This document shows positions 1-12,655 of a DNA stretch of 64,000 nucleotides, piece by piece. This DNA comes from Pholis gunnellus. Its lineage: Eukaryota > Chordata > Actinopteri > Perciformes > Pholidae. A program made the position numbers and the translations under genes. The notes beneath the pieces are model-generated. The model did not search any database. It was not told the DNA's origin and worked only from the letters and a program-made list of their open reading frames with translations. The DNA lies in NCBI GenBank assembly GCA_910591455.2, contig OU342822.1, forward strand, positions 17,397,154 to 17,461,153, read 5' to 3'. Each line of letters starts with the position of its first letter. The stretch's first letter is position 1.

Positions 1-1798
1 TGGTAGATCTAGGAGAGCTTGTGAGTGAGAAAACATTGCCAACACTGTGTCCAACAAACACACACTTAACACACTGCTACCGTAAAACATTGCCCAGACA
101 ATGAATGTAGCCAAATACTCAGGCTATATTTAGCCTTCCCTGGTGCTCATATTGAATGGTCTATATTGTGATACTATTTTTGTAACTGAATATTATGGTG
201 TTGCTTGGTGAACTAGCTTGAAAAAAGTCAAGATAATTTTCAATAATAGCCTCAAAGTGTGGAAGACGTATAATTGATAACACACACTCACATGGAAACT
301 GTGTCTAGCTTGCATGTGCTGAACGTACACATACAGTATGTACACTACACGTACACGTACCTGAAAAACTTTGCACGGTTGATTGCCAACCTGTTATTCA
401 TGCTGAGAGCGTTTGTCGCAGACCAAGATGTCTTCCGAGCCCTCAGCTGGTAAAACTACAGCATTTCAGTTTCTTTCTTTTCTTTCGTTTTGGAAGACCT
501 CTCTAAAAGAAAAAAGAAAAATAGAAGGAGAGAGAGAGAGAGAGAGAGAGACTAAAAAAGAAAAAGAAATCCTCATACTTGATAGATGCGTGACATTTGT
601 GAATGAGACCTGTCCAATCCCACTTTGTACTACTATGCTAATATTTCCCACCAAACCAATTCACTGCAGAAAGCATTTTGTATTCAGACCGATCGTGGAA
701 CATTTAAAGTGACTGAAGGCCAGCCTGCTGTTTAAAAAAAAAAAAAAATCCTGTTTGATGTTTAAATACAAGATTTGAACTCCCGATAGTGGATCGTTGA
801 CGCAGTGTTGATAATTACTGTAGCTCAGGATTAGTGATTTCAGATTCATAGAGAGACGTGACGGGAGCCTGGTAGGACACACCTTCAGTCAAAAAACCAC
901 ATAAACTCAGTGTGAGAGTGATCATCTGATGTAAATGACACGTTGTAGAGGACATACTGTTGGGTAGATGGCCACAGGTCTAGCATCAGTCACATACGGG
1001 TCTTAAAGGGGCACGAACAGGCTATGAAAACATCTCGATCAGCTGCACGCCAAATCCAGTGAATCCTGCTTTTGAAGACAACGTATACAACAATTAATGT
1101 AACACCATTGGCATGTGGATGGAAGAACCGCTGCAGCACCCTCATTGGCTTCTAGTTCATAAGCTGATATATTTATTTTAGCTCATTTTCCTTTACGTTT
1201 CCTTTATTTTATTCTTCCTTTAAGCCCTCTTTGGGTTATAGGTGTCCATATGCAATTTCCTCTCCCTTGTTTTTAGATTTTTAGTATTGGTGAATTTTTT
1301 CAGATAAAGTATTTTAGGTTGTTTTAAACCACTAGTTACATCATTAGCAGTGTCTCTAACTTTGTTTTTATTTTTTATTATGTTTCAATTGAGCTTCACT
1401 TCAAATGGCAAAACCTCAACCTCCTCATCTAATTAACTCATCTTTCTAAAGGTGAGTGAGTAGCTGACACGTATACAGCGTAAAACCTCACAGTTGACAA
1501 TGCATTCCCTTTTAATACATCTGTGTTATGTACAGCCATTTTGTATTATTTGATATCATATTCTTCTGTAATCGTCCGGTGCACAGACAATCGCTATACA
1601 CATGTCAATAAACCTGTTAAACATGAATTTCTTCTGGCTTGTCTTGTCACTTCTGAGTTCTTCTCCAGGAAATAGACCAGCAATAAAGTCCAGATTACAC
1701 AGAACACAGTTCATTGTATTCATTAAGAAGAAAAGTAAAGAAGTGAAAGTCATATGTGCTGCTGCCAGCAGAGGGCGCTCTCTACAAGCACTGAAGCT

Positions 1799-1840
<42 letters not shown>

Positions 1841-2499
1841 GAAGATGAGGTTACTCTGAGTTGCATCACCTCTTTAAAATAATCAACCGTTTTAATGAGC
1901 AGTTTTGGCAGTCATGTTCATCACCACGCAAATGTGATAAGACGCTTCAAAATGTACAGAATGCCTGATTTGAAACAGCAATTGAAACGATTTAAGTTTG
2001 TTTCTTTGAAAAAGTATTCAGGATTTGTGCCGAAAGACTCCTGAAGACCTGCTGAGAGTGGCGTTACTCAGAAGTTTGTTCATAAATTATTTCCCCGTTG
2101 AACCATGGGGAAGAGGCTTTCTGTTTCTTTCAAAGATTATGAAACCCATTTCATGGGTATGTCAGTGCCACACTGCAGTTAATTTATTCCAAAGCATGGG
2201 CGAGAGAAAGCCCAAAGCTGAAACTCTATAGACAGTTTGAACAGAAGTAAATTCTGGTTTATGTTAAGATATTATGAGATTTTCATTTCATAGGTTGGAA
2301 TAAGTGACGTGTCCTTATTCATGAGTGAACTAACACATTTGGTAGCATTTTGTTATACAGTTTGCTTCAATGCTCTGATAATCAGTTCAACCTTCTTCCA
2401 GTTTTCAATGAACTCAGAAAGGTAAACGTTTCTCTAGACGGTTAAACAATTTAGCTCAGAGAAATATTTTAATGGGGAAGAACACCTCAAAGTAAAAAA
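1..2499. other. Intergenic; no gene seen
   Basis: AT-rich noncoding sequence with short GA-rich (527-550) and (AC)n (1801-1838) tracts. No exon-like match or complex repeat was recognised. Confidence 0.6.
1801..1838. repeat. (AC)n microsatellite
   Basis: Uninterrupted dinucleotide run of 38 nt. Confidence 0.95.
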
Positions 2500-3010
2500 T
2501 ATCCCGATCGTACACGTCACCCGGTAGTTTGTGGACTACGGTTCTGAAGCCTTGAGTTCGGCACTTTGACCGTCACCATCTTGGCTTTTGGCAACCAGAA
2601 GTGACACGAGGGGGCGGGGCTAAGTGTAACCGCTGAATAAGACATTTTGAGGTGACCCAAAAGGTTACAATTATTAAATATGAACTGACAACACACTGTG
2701 AAAGGGTTAAAGTTGTAAGACGAAAACACAGACAACTACCTAGCGACCTGTCAATCACACGGTAGTTTTACTCTGAATGGACCATAATTTACTAAAAGAA
2801 CATCATTCTGTATCGAAGAAGACTTGAAACTAGAGATTGAGACCATAAACTCATGTTTACAATGTTTACTGAGGTAATAAATCAAGAGAGAAGTAGAGTC
2901 ATCTTCTCACAGACTTCTGACCTCTTTTGCGACCAGAGGAGTCGCCCCCTGATGGCCAGTAGAAAGAATGCAAGTTTAAGACACCTCAGCTTTTAGACCA
3001 CTGCTGCTGC
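2500..3010 (+). repeat. Dispersed repeat family A, copy 1
   Basis: Shares long blocks with 13860-14460: 'ACTGACAACACACTGTGAAA', 'GCGACCTGTCAATCACA', 'GAAGAAGACTTGAAACTAG', 'GAGTCGCCCCCT'. No coding capacity is seen; probably a non-autonomous transposable element common in percomorph genomes. Confidence 0.7.
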
Positions 3011-3268
3011 TTTAAAGTGAGTCCTGCTCCAGCAGGAACATTTGAGTGCTTGTCTTGAAGAGGCAACTGTCCAAAGCCAACTGTTTTTTATTAATGTAAG
3101 ATTTTGGTTTTAAATGCTGTATGTTCCTAAATTAATTTGGTTTTAATCATATGACCACTATAGGAAATAACTGTACATGCTCAACAGAGAAGGGGGCGGT
3201 TGGGGGTTAATGGGGGCCCAGCAGCTCTTTCCGGCCCTGAGGCTCCCTTGCAGGTTGATCCAGTCATG

Positions 3269-3271
<3 letters not shown>

Positions 3272-3352
<81 letters not shown>
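3272..3352. repeat. (GT)n microsatellite
   Basis: Uninterrupted (TG)n of about 81 nt, among the longest in the window; two further (GT)n runs follow at 3503-3541 and 3633-3664. Confidence 0.95.
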
Positions 3353-3353
<1 letters not shown>

Positions 3354-3500
3354 ATGGGACCTAGCATAGATGATGGAGGCAGGGTTTAGCAATACAGTTC
3401 AATTCTCAGCGGAGGGATTTGTAGGTTTTGATCCCAGCTAATTAATGTGAAACCCTCAATGGGGAGTAACGGGTATCTGTGGCTGGGAAGTTTGAAGGGG

Positions 3501-3544
<44 letters not shown>

Positions 3545-3747
3545 TGAAAGTGTACATGCATATGTCTCTGTGCGTGCATGCATACAGACACAGTGTATTA
3601 GCTTGTGAGGAGCATGTGAAGGCATCTGAGTCGTGTGTATGTGTGTGTGTGTGTGTGTGTGTGTTTGAGTGTTAATCAACGACTCAGATATCTTCCTCTC
3701 TGCGGACTCACTCTGGAGGTAACAGCGGCGTTTGTGCCATTGTTTCA

Positions 3748-4145
3748 TCAATCCACCCATTAACTACAAACACTGGGAAAGTTTAATTAAGCTGGGGGCC
3801 ACAGACGATTAATTAACTTTAAGACTTTCACTTCTTTTTCTTCCCTTCTACACATTTCACTAAGTCAGTGAGCCATAGAAAGTGTTAATTTAGCCACATA
3901 ATTTACAAATCCAATTAAAGCCAATATTAAGGCATCACAAGCTGCTGTCCTGTGTTCTCTAGTCTTATAAGACTTTTCTCTTTTGTGCGTCTGCTCGCAG
4001 AGAATGCCGGCGCACGTAAGCTGAGCAGAATGTATTAAACAGGGGTTAAGAGTTGTAATAAGTTTGATTATTTTATGGAGTTTATTATGCTGTGTTATCC
4101 TGTTAGGGAGGTGATGTTGTGGCAGTGGGTTGGTAATCCAGACTG
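3748..4145. promoter_or_regulatory. Candidate conserved noncoding element
   Basis: Unique sequence with many TAATT cores (TTTAATTAAGC, GATTAATTAACTT, CCAATTAAAG) and TAATCC at 4134, free of simple repeats although surrounded by (GT)n. Regulatory role inferred from texture only. Confidence 0.3.
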
Positions 4146-4837
4146 TCTTGTGTCTCATCAAGTGGTCTCCCAGTCTACCACCGTGGAGGCTGGCGTCACA
4201 CGTCACCGCTTTGGAGGGGAAGGCCCAACCTGGATGAGAACTTCACATCTAACACCTGTCATATATAGCTCCTATATTTCCTCACTGCTGATGATGCTAT
4301 GCTTCACTTTCCATCTCCACTTACTCCAGTTACCACAAGATCTCTCTCACTTTTATATATACATCATTTCATTTTGCTTAAAATGTCAAATACAGCATTA
4401 GAGCAAGGAGACTCTGAGGTTACATTAAACAGTCCAAAACGTGCGCATGGTGGGTATTTTAAAGGCTGAATCCTATATTTCAGGCTATGTAATTACATTT
4501 GCATACGCTTTTGGTTAATTATTAAGAATTCAGTATTTCTCCTCTAGGATTTTATTCCTGGCAGTGTGATGCAGGCAGAATTAAACCCTTCAGTTGAGAT
4601 ATTATGTAAAGTATGATTTAACAATTATTAGATATAAAAAATCCAAATCATTTTGTCCGGTCTTTTTTTTCTGCATTGGATGAAGCAGACCTCATGACCT
4701 CAGTTTTTTCTAAAATGCTGTTTACTATCCTGGCTGATCAGGATCACCTACATTGTTTTTGGGTTACATCTCTATTAAATAAATGCTGTTATCTGCCAAG
4801 CTAGATAAGTGATTCTGTGACTTGGGTGAACTGATCC

Positions 4838-4891
<54 letters not shown>
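4838..4891. repeat. (TAA)n microsatellite
   Basis: Perfect trinucleotide run of 54 nt. Confidence 0.95.
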
Positions 4892-4892
<1 letters not shown>

Positions 4893-5089
4893 TATATATA
4901 AATATATGTTATTTTTATTATTATTTTATTATTAATTAATTTGACAGATATTGAATATATATACTTTTTCATTTGGTCTTTTACTTCCTGACAAAGACAA
5001 AACCTTCAATAACTTAATAGTTTAGATTTTAATTTAAATGTTCTGGGAAACGTACACAGCAGGAATTAAAAATAATAACGCAATATGAT

Positions 5090-6416
5090 GTGAAAACCGG
5101 CGCAGTTAAACGCCGCAGTGGGAGGCCACGCCCCTCTTCGAGCGTTGGACATGGACGTAAGGACCCGGATAACCGACCTGGATTCTCGCAATTCGTGGTA
5201 AGTTTCTCCTAAATAGCTATTAAACCAATATTGTTGGTGTTTCAGCATGAAATATATGTTAGTGTATTTATATAGTGATTGGATGCTCTTTAGCTGGTTT
5301 TGCTACTGAAACTAGTGAATTCAAACAGATAATATGACGAAATGAACAAGTTAACTACTTACTTAATGCTCTTTGTCCCCGTTGAACATATGTCTGTTAG
5401 TGTTTTCTTCAACATGGTCATATCCTGTGCAGAACAAATTAATGGCTAATGCTTCTATTTGTGAACTTGGCCTGTTATCATATCAGCCTGATGGTTTGTT
5501 ACCATTTTGAGCTGAGAAATGTGGGAATTTAGCATTCAACCTATTGTGACTCATCTTTTCTGTGGTTTTTGTGATTCCTAAAGTCTGCAGCTCTGATTTC
5601 ACATTCAATGTTTGTTTACATATAATGCCTGAATCTCTACTCGCTAATTTCTCTTTCTGTTCCCGTTTGATTTATTTTGTGTTTTGCTTTTGAATCCGAG
5701 CTCATTTGCCTTTTCATGTTCCCCATTTTGCTCCCAAGTGCTCCCTCTGCTGCTAAACTAATATACAAATTGGTCTCACTCTCAACCGTTCAAGTACAAA
5801 CACTTGGGTTAGTGCCCCATGGCGTCTGATGCCGACGCACGGCGCTTTTAACTAACTCCTATGTAAACCCACCGGCGTTATTATTATCATTAGCCGGTCA
5901 GAACAGCTGACATCATCACATCGACACGCCGTCCCTGTCACGTCCAAAACTGACGCCAGAGGGGAACCTAAAAGCGTCAAGCTTAGGGCCACCGATCGCT
6001 GGTATTTGAAGAATTGGATGTGAGAACATGTGTTGGAATATAGGCCAAACACTCCTCTGTTCCCACATCTTCCAAAACTTCTTTCTTTTCCTCTCTGAAT
6101 CTCGCTGCTCGCTCTCAGCGTGACCAATAAGAGCCCCGAGGAGGCATCGTCGTAATTCCCCGTAAATGACAACTAATGAAGATGGTATTTCCCCTCATTA
6201 CTTTGTGTCTTTGAGGGGGGGGGGGGGGGGGGCAGGGCTTTCGGTGGAGCTCGGTTGATGCAAGCCATGTTTATTTCCCTCTCTGCTATCCACTCATGGA
6301 AGACTAAGTGTTCCTCTTTTCTCTTCCCCTCTCCTCAGCACCTCCGACAGTCGAGGATGAGCACTCCCCTCTTATGGCTGTATCAAGCACACGCCCAATT
6401 AGCACCGCATGGTAGG
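5090..6416 (+). ncRNA. Possible two-exon noncoding transcript
   Basis: A short CpG-rich patch with a GC box (GGCCACGCCCC, ~5125) leads to a strong donor TCGTG|GTAAGTTT at 5197/5198. At 6339 a strong acceptor (long pyrimidine tract ending CTCCTCAG) opens a 77-nt segment that ends at CATGGTAG|GTGAG (6415/6416). Joining the two gives no long reading frame from the ATG at 5151: it stops after about 22 codons. Splice signals alone suggest a lncRNA or part of a longer transcript. Chance cannot be excluded. Confidence 0.25.
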
Positions 6417-6899
6417 TGAGAGCCATTTTGAAAACATTTCTCATTACACCTTATCACTGGGGCACAGAGGGGGGGCGACATGAAGCAAATTAGAGGGGTG
6501 AATGAGAGACGGAGAGCGAAAAAAAAAAGGAGGGAGGGTTGGAGACATCAAAGCATTCCCGCTCTATTTAAATTGAGTGATCTTCTGTGAAAGATCCCCA
6601 CTACATAAAGATTAACCCCATCCTCCCTCCCTCCCACTCACACACGGCTAATATCACACACCCACATACCCTTGGATTTATGTGTCAGGGGTTAATAACT
6701 ATGAGGATGAGGACACTGGGGGGGGGGGGGGGGGGGTTCATGTGGGGTGTTCTGGAAAAATGCACACGTGTGCGTGGGCTTATATGTATGTAGATTATGT
6801 TTGCATGCATGTGAGGATGTTTGTGTGTGAGCAGAGAGGGGGAGAGACTGAGGCCCGTGTCTTCACTTATATAGATATTTTCCTCTACGTTTTAAAATA

Positions 6900-7590
6900 A
6901 AATGATGTCCACCCGACCTTCGTTTTACAAAATACCTCCGTCCACACTAGAACACATAAATGACTCCAAACGCTGGCCGGGCCCGTGGGTGGCCATAAAG
7001 GCTACGGCAACAATACGGCAACAATAAGGCAACAAAACAGAGAAAATGATTCTGAGCATGTGCAGTGAGCTTGTCCTCTTTTGGCGGTGTTAACAAATAA
7101 TAAACAATAGTAAAGCGATAGCTTCTTATTTCTACATATTTGATAGTTGGTGCTGTGGCAAAAACTAAAATTGACTCATATGTGTGGACGGACGACGAAG
7201 TGGAGTTGCTGCATACCGTCACTTTACAATATAAGGCGATGAAAGCCCAAGAAAACATTGATTGGGAGTCTTGTTATACTAAATACTCAGACATCTCAGT
7301 GTCCTTTTAGGAACAGTATCCTGCCGAGGAAGACTCTGAGAGACATGATAAACATGGCAAATATCTGTGAGCGGAACGATGGGATTCACTTCTGGTCCGT
7401 TTGATAACGTTGAAAACGCTCAGTTTTTACATGTCCACACAGATATTAAGTAACAGGAGGTTTTAAAAATCGTTTAAAAAAATATCCTTTCCAGTGACCT
7501 GAAACTCTGTGTTGGACGAGAGGCCAAAAACGTAGGCCGAAATATCAGTTACGTGTATACGCGTAGACGAGGCCTGAGAGGACACATGCA
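6900..7590. mobile_element. Degenerate DNA-transposon remnant around the Myb-like fossil
   Basis: Both flanks carry CpG-rich text with mirrored 'gtccacac' motifs (6940-6950 and 7430-7440) and AAACGCT-type repeats in opposite senses, as in non-autonomous fish elements. The boundaries are approximate and no target-site duplication was established. Confidence 0.3.
7158..7370 (+). pseudogene. Fossil Myb/SANT-like transposon-derived ORF
   Basis: Frame 7158-7310 reads SYVWTDDEVELL, then WESCYTKYSDI and a TAG, and carries on as EQYPAEEDSE until TGA at 7368. WxDDExxxLL … WESxxxKYxDI … EQYP is the pattern of a Myb/SANT-like (trihelix) DNA-binding protein that is abundant in fish genomes and linked to DNA transposons. 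Two in-frame stops and no upstream start make it a dead copy. The flanks (about 6900-7590) with CCGTCCACAC and TGTCCACACAG look like the rest of the element. Confidence 0.5.
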
Positions 7591-7699
7591 GGGAGGTAGA
7601 AATCACACAGCAAGTGCGAGAGGGGCTCAGTTTCATCTCAAACCGACGGACTGACATGTTACAAATCCCACCAGCAGCACTGAACAGACCTGCCAGCTC

Positions 7700-7701
<2 letters not shown>

Positions 7702-7770
<69 letters not shown>

Positions 7771-7988
7771 AGAGGCTGTGTGACAGTTGAGCTGTTGCCG
7801 GTTTTCCACCAGTTTCATCATGTCTTTTAGCTAAATGCAAATCTTGGTTCCTTTTCACTACATTGTAGAATGGGAGAGTTGCAGTTGTGGCATCTGTGTG
7901 TGTGTGTGTGTGTGTGTGTGTTTATGAGCCTTTCATTTCCAGTAGGTATCTATCTGTTTGTCCCTGTTGTCTTCAGTATATGAAAGAG

Positions 7989-8035
<47 letters not shown>
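7702..8035. repeat. Cluster of (AC)n and (GT)n microsatellites
   Basis: (CA)n at 7702-7768, (TG)n at 7895-7921 and (GT)n at 7992-8035. CA and TG runs face each other and could form a hairpin. Confidence 0.95.
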
Positions 8036-8037
<2 letters not shown>

Positions 8038-8094
8038 ATTCTGCGTCTTTCCCAAGTTGCCTTTCTCTCTCTCTGTGTGTGTGCGCTCAATCCC

Positions 8095-8290
8095 ACCCGG
8101 TGGATTAGTGACGTCGGCGGAACTCACCCTCTCCCTCTGATAAGGCCACGCGCCGCTGCCTCCCGCTCTCTGCTCCCCGCGCTCAATTTCAGATAGTGCT
8201 AATGGAATCTGTCCTGCGCGATTGTAATGCGAGCGAGACTCATTTTCCACGGAGCTTGGAGCTGTCAGCTTGGCAGGACTGTTTGGGGCG
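8095..8290. promoter_or_regulatory. Candidate conserved noncoding element
   Basis: Unique block with GGATTA (8102), GTGACGTC, CTGATAAGG (GATA core), GTGCTAATGG and GCGATTGTAATGCGAG between two microsatellite clusters. Texture suggests a CNE; no coding sense. Confidence 0.3.
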
Positions 8291-8494
8291 GGAGGGAACG
8301 GGAACGGGGGGCGCGGGGGGGAGGGGGGGGGGGCAACGAAGAGAGGGTTGATGGGAGGACGAGGAAGGAGAGGCTGATGAGGAGGAGGGAGTGTGAGTGT
8401 GTGTTTGTGTGTGTCTTGACGTGTGTTATGTTAGGCCTCCTCCCTCTTGTCAGGAAGCTGTAGAGTAGCTTCTCACACGTTGTCCATCACAAAT

Positions 8495-8497
<3 letters not shown>

Positions 8498-8535
<38 letters not shown>
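8498..8535. repeat. (AC)n microsatellite
   Basis: Uninterrupted 38-nt dinucleotide run. Confidence 0.95.
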
Positions 8536-8536
<1 letters not shown>

Positions 8537-9449
8537 TCACAGGTAAATACAGTACAGGTTGACTTGCCATTATTAAAGGGGCCGGTTCCCACAAAATATC
8601 ACAATTTGCTCGTTTATTTCTTCTCTAGCCGTGTATGTAGTTTTGGTTTGAGGTGTCCAGGTTGTGAGATATCAACAGTAGTTGTTATTTACAACATTAT
8701 CCAGAGTATTGTTGCTGGAAAGATACGTTGCTGTTCTTTTTTTTTTTTATGTAATTTTTTGATGCTGTGAGCACCACAAAACAAATGCCTGTTTACCTCC
8801 ATTGTACAGGAGTGAGATCAAAAATCTCAGAGACAGACACGTAAACCTGGAAAAATCCAACCTAAACATTTGGCTACACTAACAGCAAGTTTAGTTTTTT
8901 GGTGAATTGGGTGATTGGGCACTTTACATTTGTGCCGGGATCAGCAGTGAAGATAAAACCGACAAAACTTGGGTTTGACTGTTCATTTTTTACCTTGAAA
9001 ATACAGGTTTCACAATAAAATATGATCAAAAAGTCAACTTTTTTTTGTAGTTTATTGAGCTTTAAGCCATTTTTCTTTTGCGCATTGAGTTGTCATCAAA
9101 AACAAGCCCATCATTATTTTGGCAATAAATACAGTAGAACCTTTTCGCAGCAGACACAGCTGACTTGTCATCGTGGGAACAGCAGTTGTCTGCTAAGTGT
9201 CCCTGTAAGCCTCGACTGTGTGACAGTGAGTCAGCGTGCAAAATGGAGTTCAGCCTTCATTACACTCATTTCATTATGTTCACCTGCATTTCTTACTTAG
9301 ACGTGTTCCAATGTCTTCCACAAAAACTCTAGTTTCAATAGATGACATGTCTCGAGTTTATCTAGATATGGATAATGAATATAAGCTGACTATATTTGCA
9401 AATAAGAAATGTTAAATGGATAAATGTTTCATTTGTGATATCTGATCCT

Positions 9450-9800
9450 CTAGTGTCCATGTGACTATACTCAACCAATACTGGATCTGAGGCCAATACT
9501 GATATCAACATATACATTTTTTTTTATCCAATAATGTCATTTTACAACTTAAACAACAATCTTACGGATCTATTAGTTTATTTTTTATTGGCTTGGAAGG
9601 AACATTTGACAAATCAAGTTGTCTCTGGTCTGTTTTTAAAAAGTTACCGCAAACCTAGTTCATTATTTCTGTACTGCAGCTTCTTGTTTCTTATTGCGCG
9701 TCATTTACACTGATACCGATATACCAGCAATGAGCTAATATTGGCTGATATCTCGATCTGGACGATTTATCGGTCTCGCTCTGATTGTAAATAACACAAC
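9450..9800. repeat. Possible dispersed repeat with 'cgatat' motifs
   Basis: Contains CAATACTGATATC, TGATACCGATATACC, ATTGGCTGATATC and GATTTATCGGTC, which resemble a widespread fish DNA-transposon remnant. No second copy in the window confirms it. Confidence 0.3.
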
Positions 9801-11589
9801 CGGCACCGATAGGTGGGAATCCAGTGAGTGCTTCTGTGCTGGTTTGTGCAATAAGGACTTCACCTGGTTTGGGGAAAGAGCTCTAGCGGAGTTATCACAA
9901 GCTTCAGTGTGGATTACGTGTGGATTATTTTGTTTTTGTTTTGTTATTACATTTTATATGAAGTTACATTTTTCATTGCAAGAATTGCCCCCAGAATCAT
10001 GATGCAACAAAACCACAACACTTATTAATGGCTTACATGCATTACGCTGTGCATTCAACATTTTTATTACATTATAGGCCGTTTTTATTTGTGTGTTATA
10101 TTATCAGCAGTTAGGTTTTTTTTTATATAAACTTCTGAAGAGAGACTCCCCGACAGACAATTTTCTGTCATGTTTTGTGATTTTGTGTGTGTGTGTTTGA
10201 AGGTGTGTGTGATTTCTGTGCATGTTTGTTAGTAGTGTTATGAAGCAGTTGTGTTTTTCGGAGCAGCCTGCAGGTGGCAGTGTTTGCATTATAAACAGTG
10301 AAGAGGATGGTTACTGACCAATGGGCCACTTCCCTCTCCACTTTGTTCCATTCTTGCATTTGTATCTATCTGATCATTTACTGTATTGTGTCTCTCTTCT
10401 CTCTCTCTCTCTCTCTCTCACTCTCTTTTGCCATTCATTATAATTATCAGTTTTCAGAAGTGCATCCGCATCTCCCTTTACGCATATTTCCTCAGCAGAG
10501 CTAAAGCTGAGCATGATGCTTATTTTTCCTTTCGTGAGCACCGACGCAACAAATTCCTGCGACTAATTCCGAGTAACATATTGTTGGCATGAACTGTGTT
10601 TCTGCTGAAGAATTTAAGAGAGAAATTCAGTCCACTCCAACCAACCACAGGGCCAGGGAGTTCAGTCGGATCAGTCCTCACAAGTCGCTCTGTGATGCTC
10701 ATTCTCTTCCTGTCCCCGTCTCTGCTCATTCAGTGCTGCTCAGCTCAGGGGAAGGAAGGAAATACCAATTTGGCAGCGCTACAGGGATTACAGCGGTAGT
10801 GGGCATTTTTAATCTGGGACAGACTGTGGCATTTGTCTGCACTTAAAAGCTGTCATCAGTCCTGCCCCATCTATCAGCCTGTCACCCCGTCCCATCCCGT
10901 TAAGAGAAGAAAAAACACTGCTGGAGCTGATTAGACTCTTTAAAATAAATAAATAAAATAAATAAACGGTAACCTAAATCTCACAGCCAGGGCTTTACGC
11001 AGCCAGAGCCCCCATTACTGGTACTCTGCCCCCCTGGGAAGAGTTTAGTGTCAACAGACCATCCTCCTGCCGGGGTGGAGGACGGTCTGCATCCTGGACA
11101 TTAAATGAAATGTCTAAAAGGAGGAGGAGTGTATTGATATGAGTAAATAATGCGTGGAAGTCCAGTCAGGGTCAGACCTGATGCAGCTGAAGAAAACTTC
11201 AAGAGAAGAGCAAACAACCTCTAATGGCCTCGAATCCAGCGTTAAGCAAAGAGCGTGAGGACATGTATAAATGCTTCTGCACACACACACACACACACAC
11301 ACGCAAACAGAGCTGCACACATGCAAAAGAGCATATGCTTAATCACCACTGGAGTTTCCCAGGAAATATATAAAAAAAAGCGTGGATTAAATCCTTCGAG
11401 CTGAACATTAGAGAAGTGCAGAGTTCAGCTCTTACAGAAAAAGAGGCAAATCATTATCTTCCAGAGAGAGAATCAGAGGTGGAAGGCGGCGGGATGCGAT
11501 ACTGAGGAAGAAAGGCGTCACGTTGAGAGGAAGACAGACTGATAAAAGGAGGAAGCCATCAGCGGAGGAAGAGAGAAAGGGCCCCACAA

Positions 11590-11715
11590 ATTGGCAAAGG
11601 GAAGTCAGGGTCTCTCTGCTTTGCATTTCATTTACATGGCTGGCCGTATCGACCAATCGGATTGGGAGCGCAGCCCGTGGCTTAGGAAGGCGAATAAAGA
11701 CTCCAAATGCCTTCA
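11590..11715. promoter_or_regulatory. Candidate regulatory block with paired CCAAT boxes
   Basis: CCAATCGGATTGG at about 11651-11663 is an inverted pair of CCAAT boxes. Nearby are CAAATTGGCAAAGG and TTTGCATTTCATTTACAT (octamer-like). No TATA box or ORF follows. Confidence 0.3.
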
Positions 11716-11884
11716 CTGCTCTCATCCCTCTCTCTCATAATACCCTGTCTGCCCTTCTTTTCTCTCGCTCCCTCTCTTTTCTCTCCTCACTGTCATAATA
11801 CCCTTTCTCTCCCCATTCTCTGCTCTCTGGCGTGGTACTATAAGTAGACCCTGTCCGATGTGATAGTGGGATGAGGAGAGAGAA

Positions 11885-11908
11885 GGGGGGGGGGGGGGGG
11901 GGGGGGGG
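11885..11908. repeat. Poly-G tract, 24 nt
   Basis: Uninterrupted run of G; shorter G runs occur at 6215-6232 and 6718-6736. Confidence 0.9.
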
Positions 11909-12184
11909 AGAGGGGGGTGAAGGAGGAGGAGGGGAGCTTGCATGGCTGACTTTTGCTGCCACCCACTAAAAGTACAAAATAAAAATAAAAAAAAGCAAGA
12001 TAGGGCTTGTGTGCGTTTGCATTTGTGGGTATTGGTGGGCGCATGTGCGCAGATGTTTTTGTTGTTTTTTTTTTTCCTGATATGAACCAGACACAAGCAG
12101 GAGCACTTTTCATCCCTTGTTCATTGTTTGTTGTTGTTGTTTGGAGGGTTCCTGTGGCGCTTACCTGCATGACACAAGCGATGT

Positions 12185-12405
12185 AACAGCAGCAGAGCAT
12201 TTTGTTTACCTGCCAAATCCGTTGCCGCAGAGCACGCGCACAGAGACACACCAAAGGGAGACATAATACATGCTAATTCATTTATAAACGCTCTGTAATT
12301 AATGATAGTAATGTCTGTGTAATTACCTATTACACATAGCAGATGATAATTAACACTGATGGCTATCATGTGACTGTTTTTGATTTACAATCGATGGCGC
12401 TTTTC
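12185..12405. promoter_or_regulatory. Candidate conserved noncoding element
   Basis: Unique block with CTGTAATTAATGATAG, TGTGTAATTACC, GATAATTAACACTGATGG and TTACAATCGATGG. Dense homeodomain-type cores without repeats. Confidence 0.3.
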
Positions 12406-12429
12406 CTTAGAAGAATGTATTAGTGCACT

Positions 12430-12432
12430 CAC

Positions 12433-12480
<48 letters not shown>

Positions 12481-12589
12481 TTATACACTTCCCCTTGAAT
12501 TCATTTGAATAATGTAGACAGACGCATTAGAAAAATCCATGAATGACCCCGGGCATTTCTCACAGAAGATATGCAACCACTTAACTCCT

Positions 12590-12648
<59 letters not shown>

Positions 12649-12655
12649 CACACAG
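12430..12655. repeat. Two (AC)n microsatellites
   Basis: Runs at 12430-12478 and 12593-12655 separated by about 115 nt of unique sequence. Confidence 0.95.

Noticed and set aside
3158..3760. Cys/Val or His/Thr repeat 'proteins' over (GT)n/(AC)n tracts
   Set aside because: Artefacts of dinucleotide microsatellites, which stay open in several frames; the same holds for similar frames at 7.5-8.1, 14.7 and 52.1 kb.
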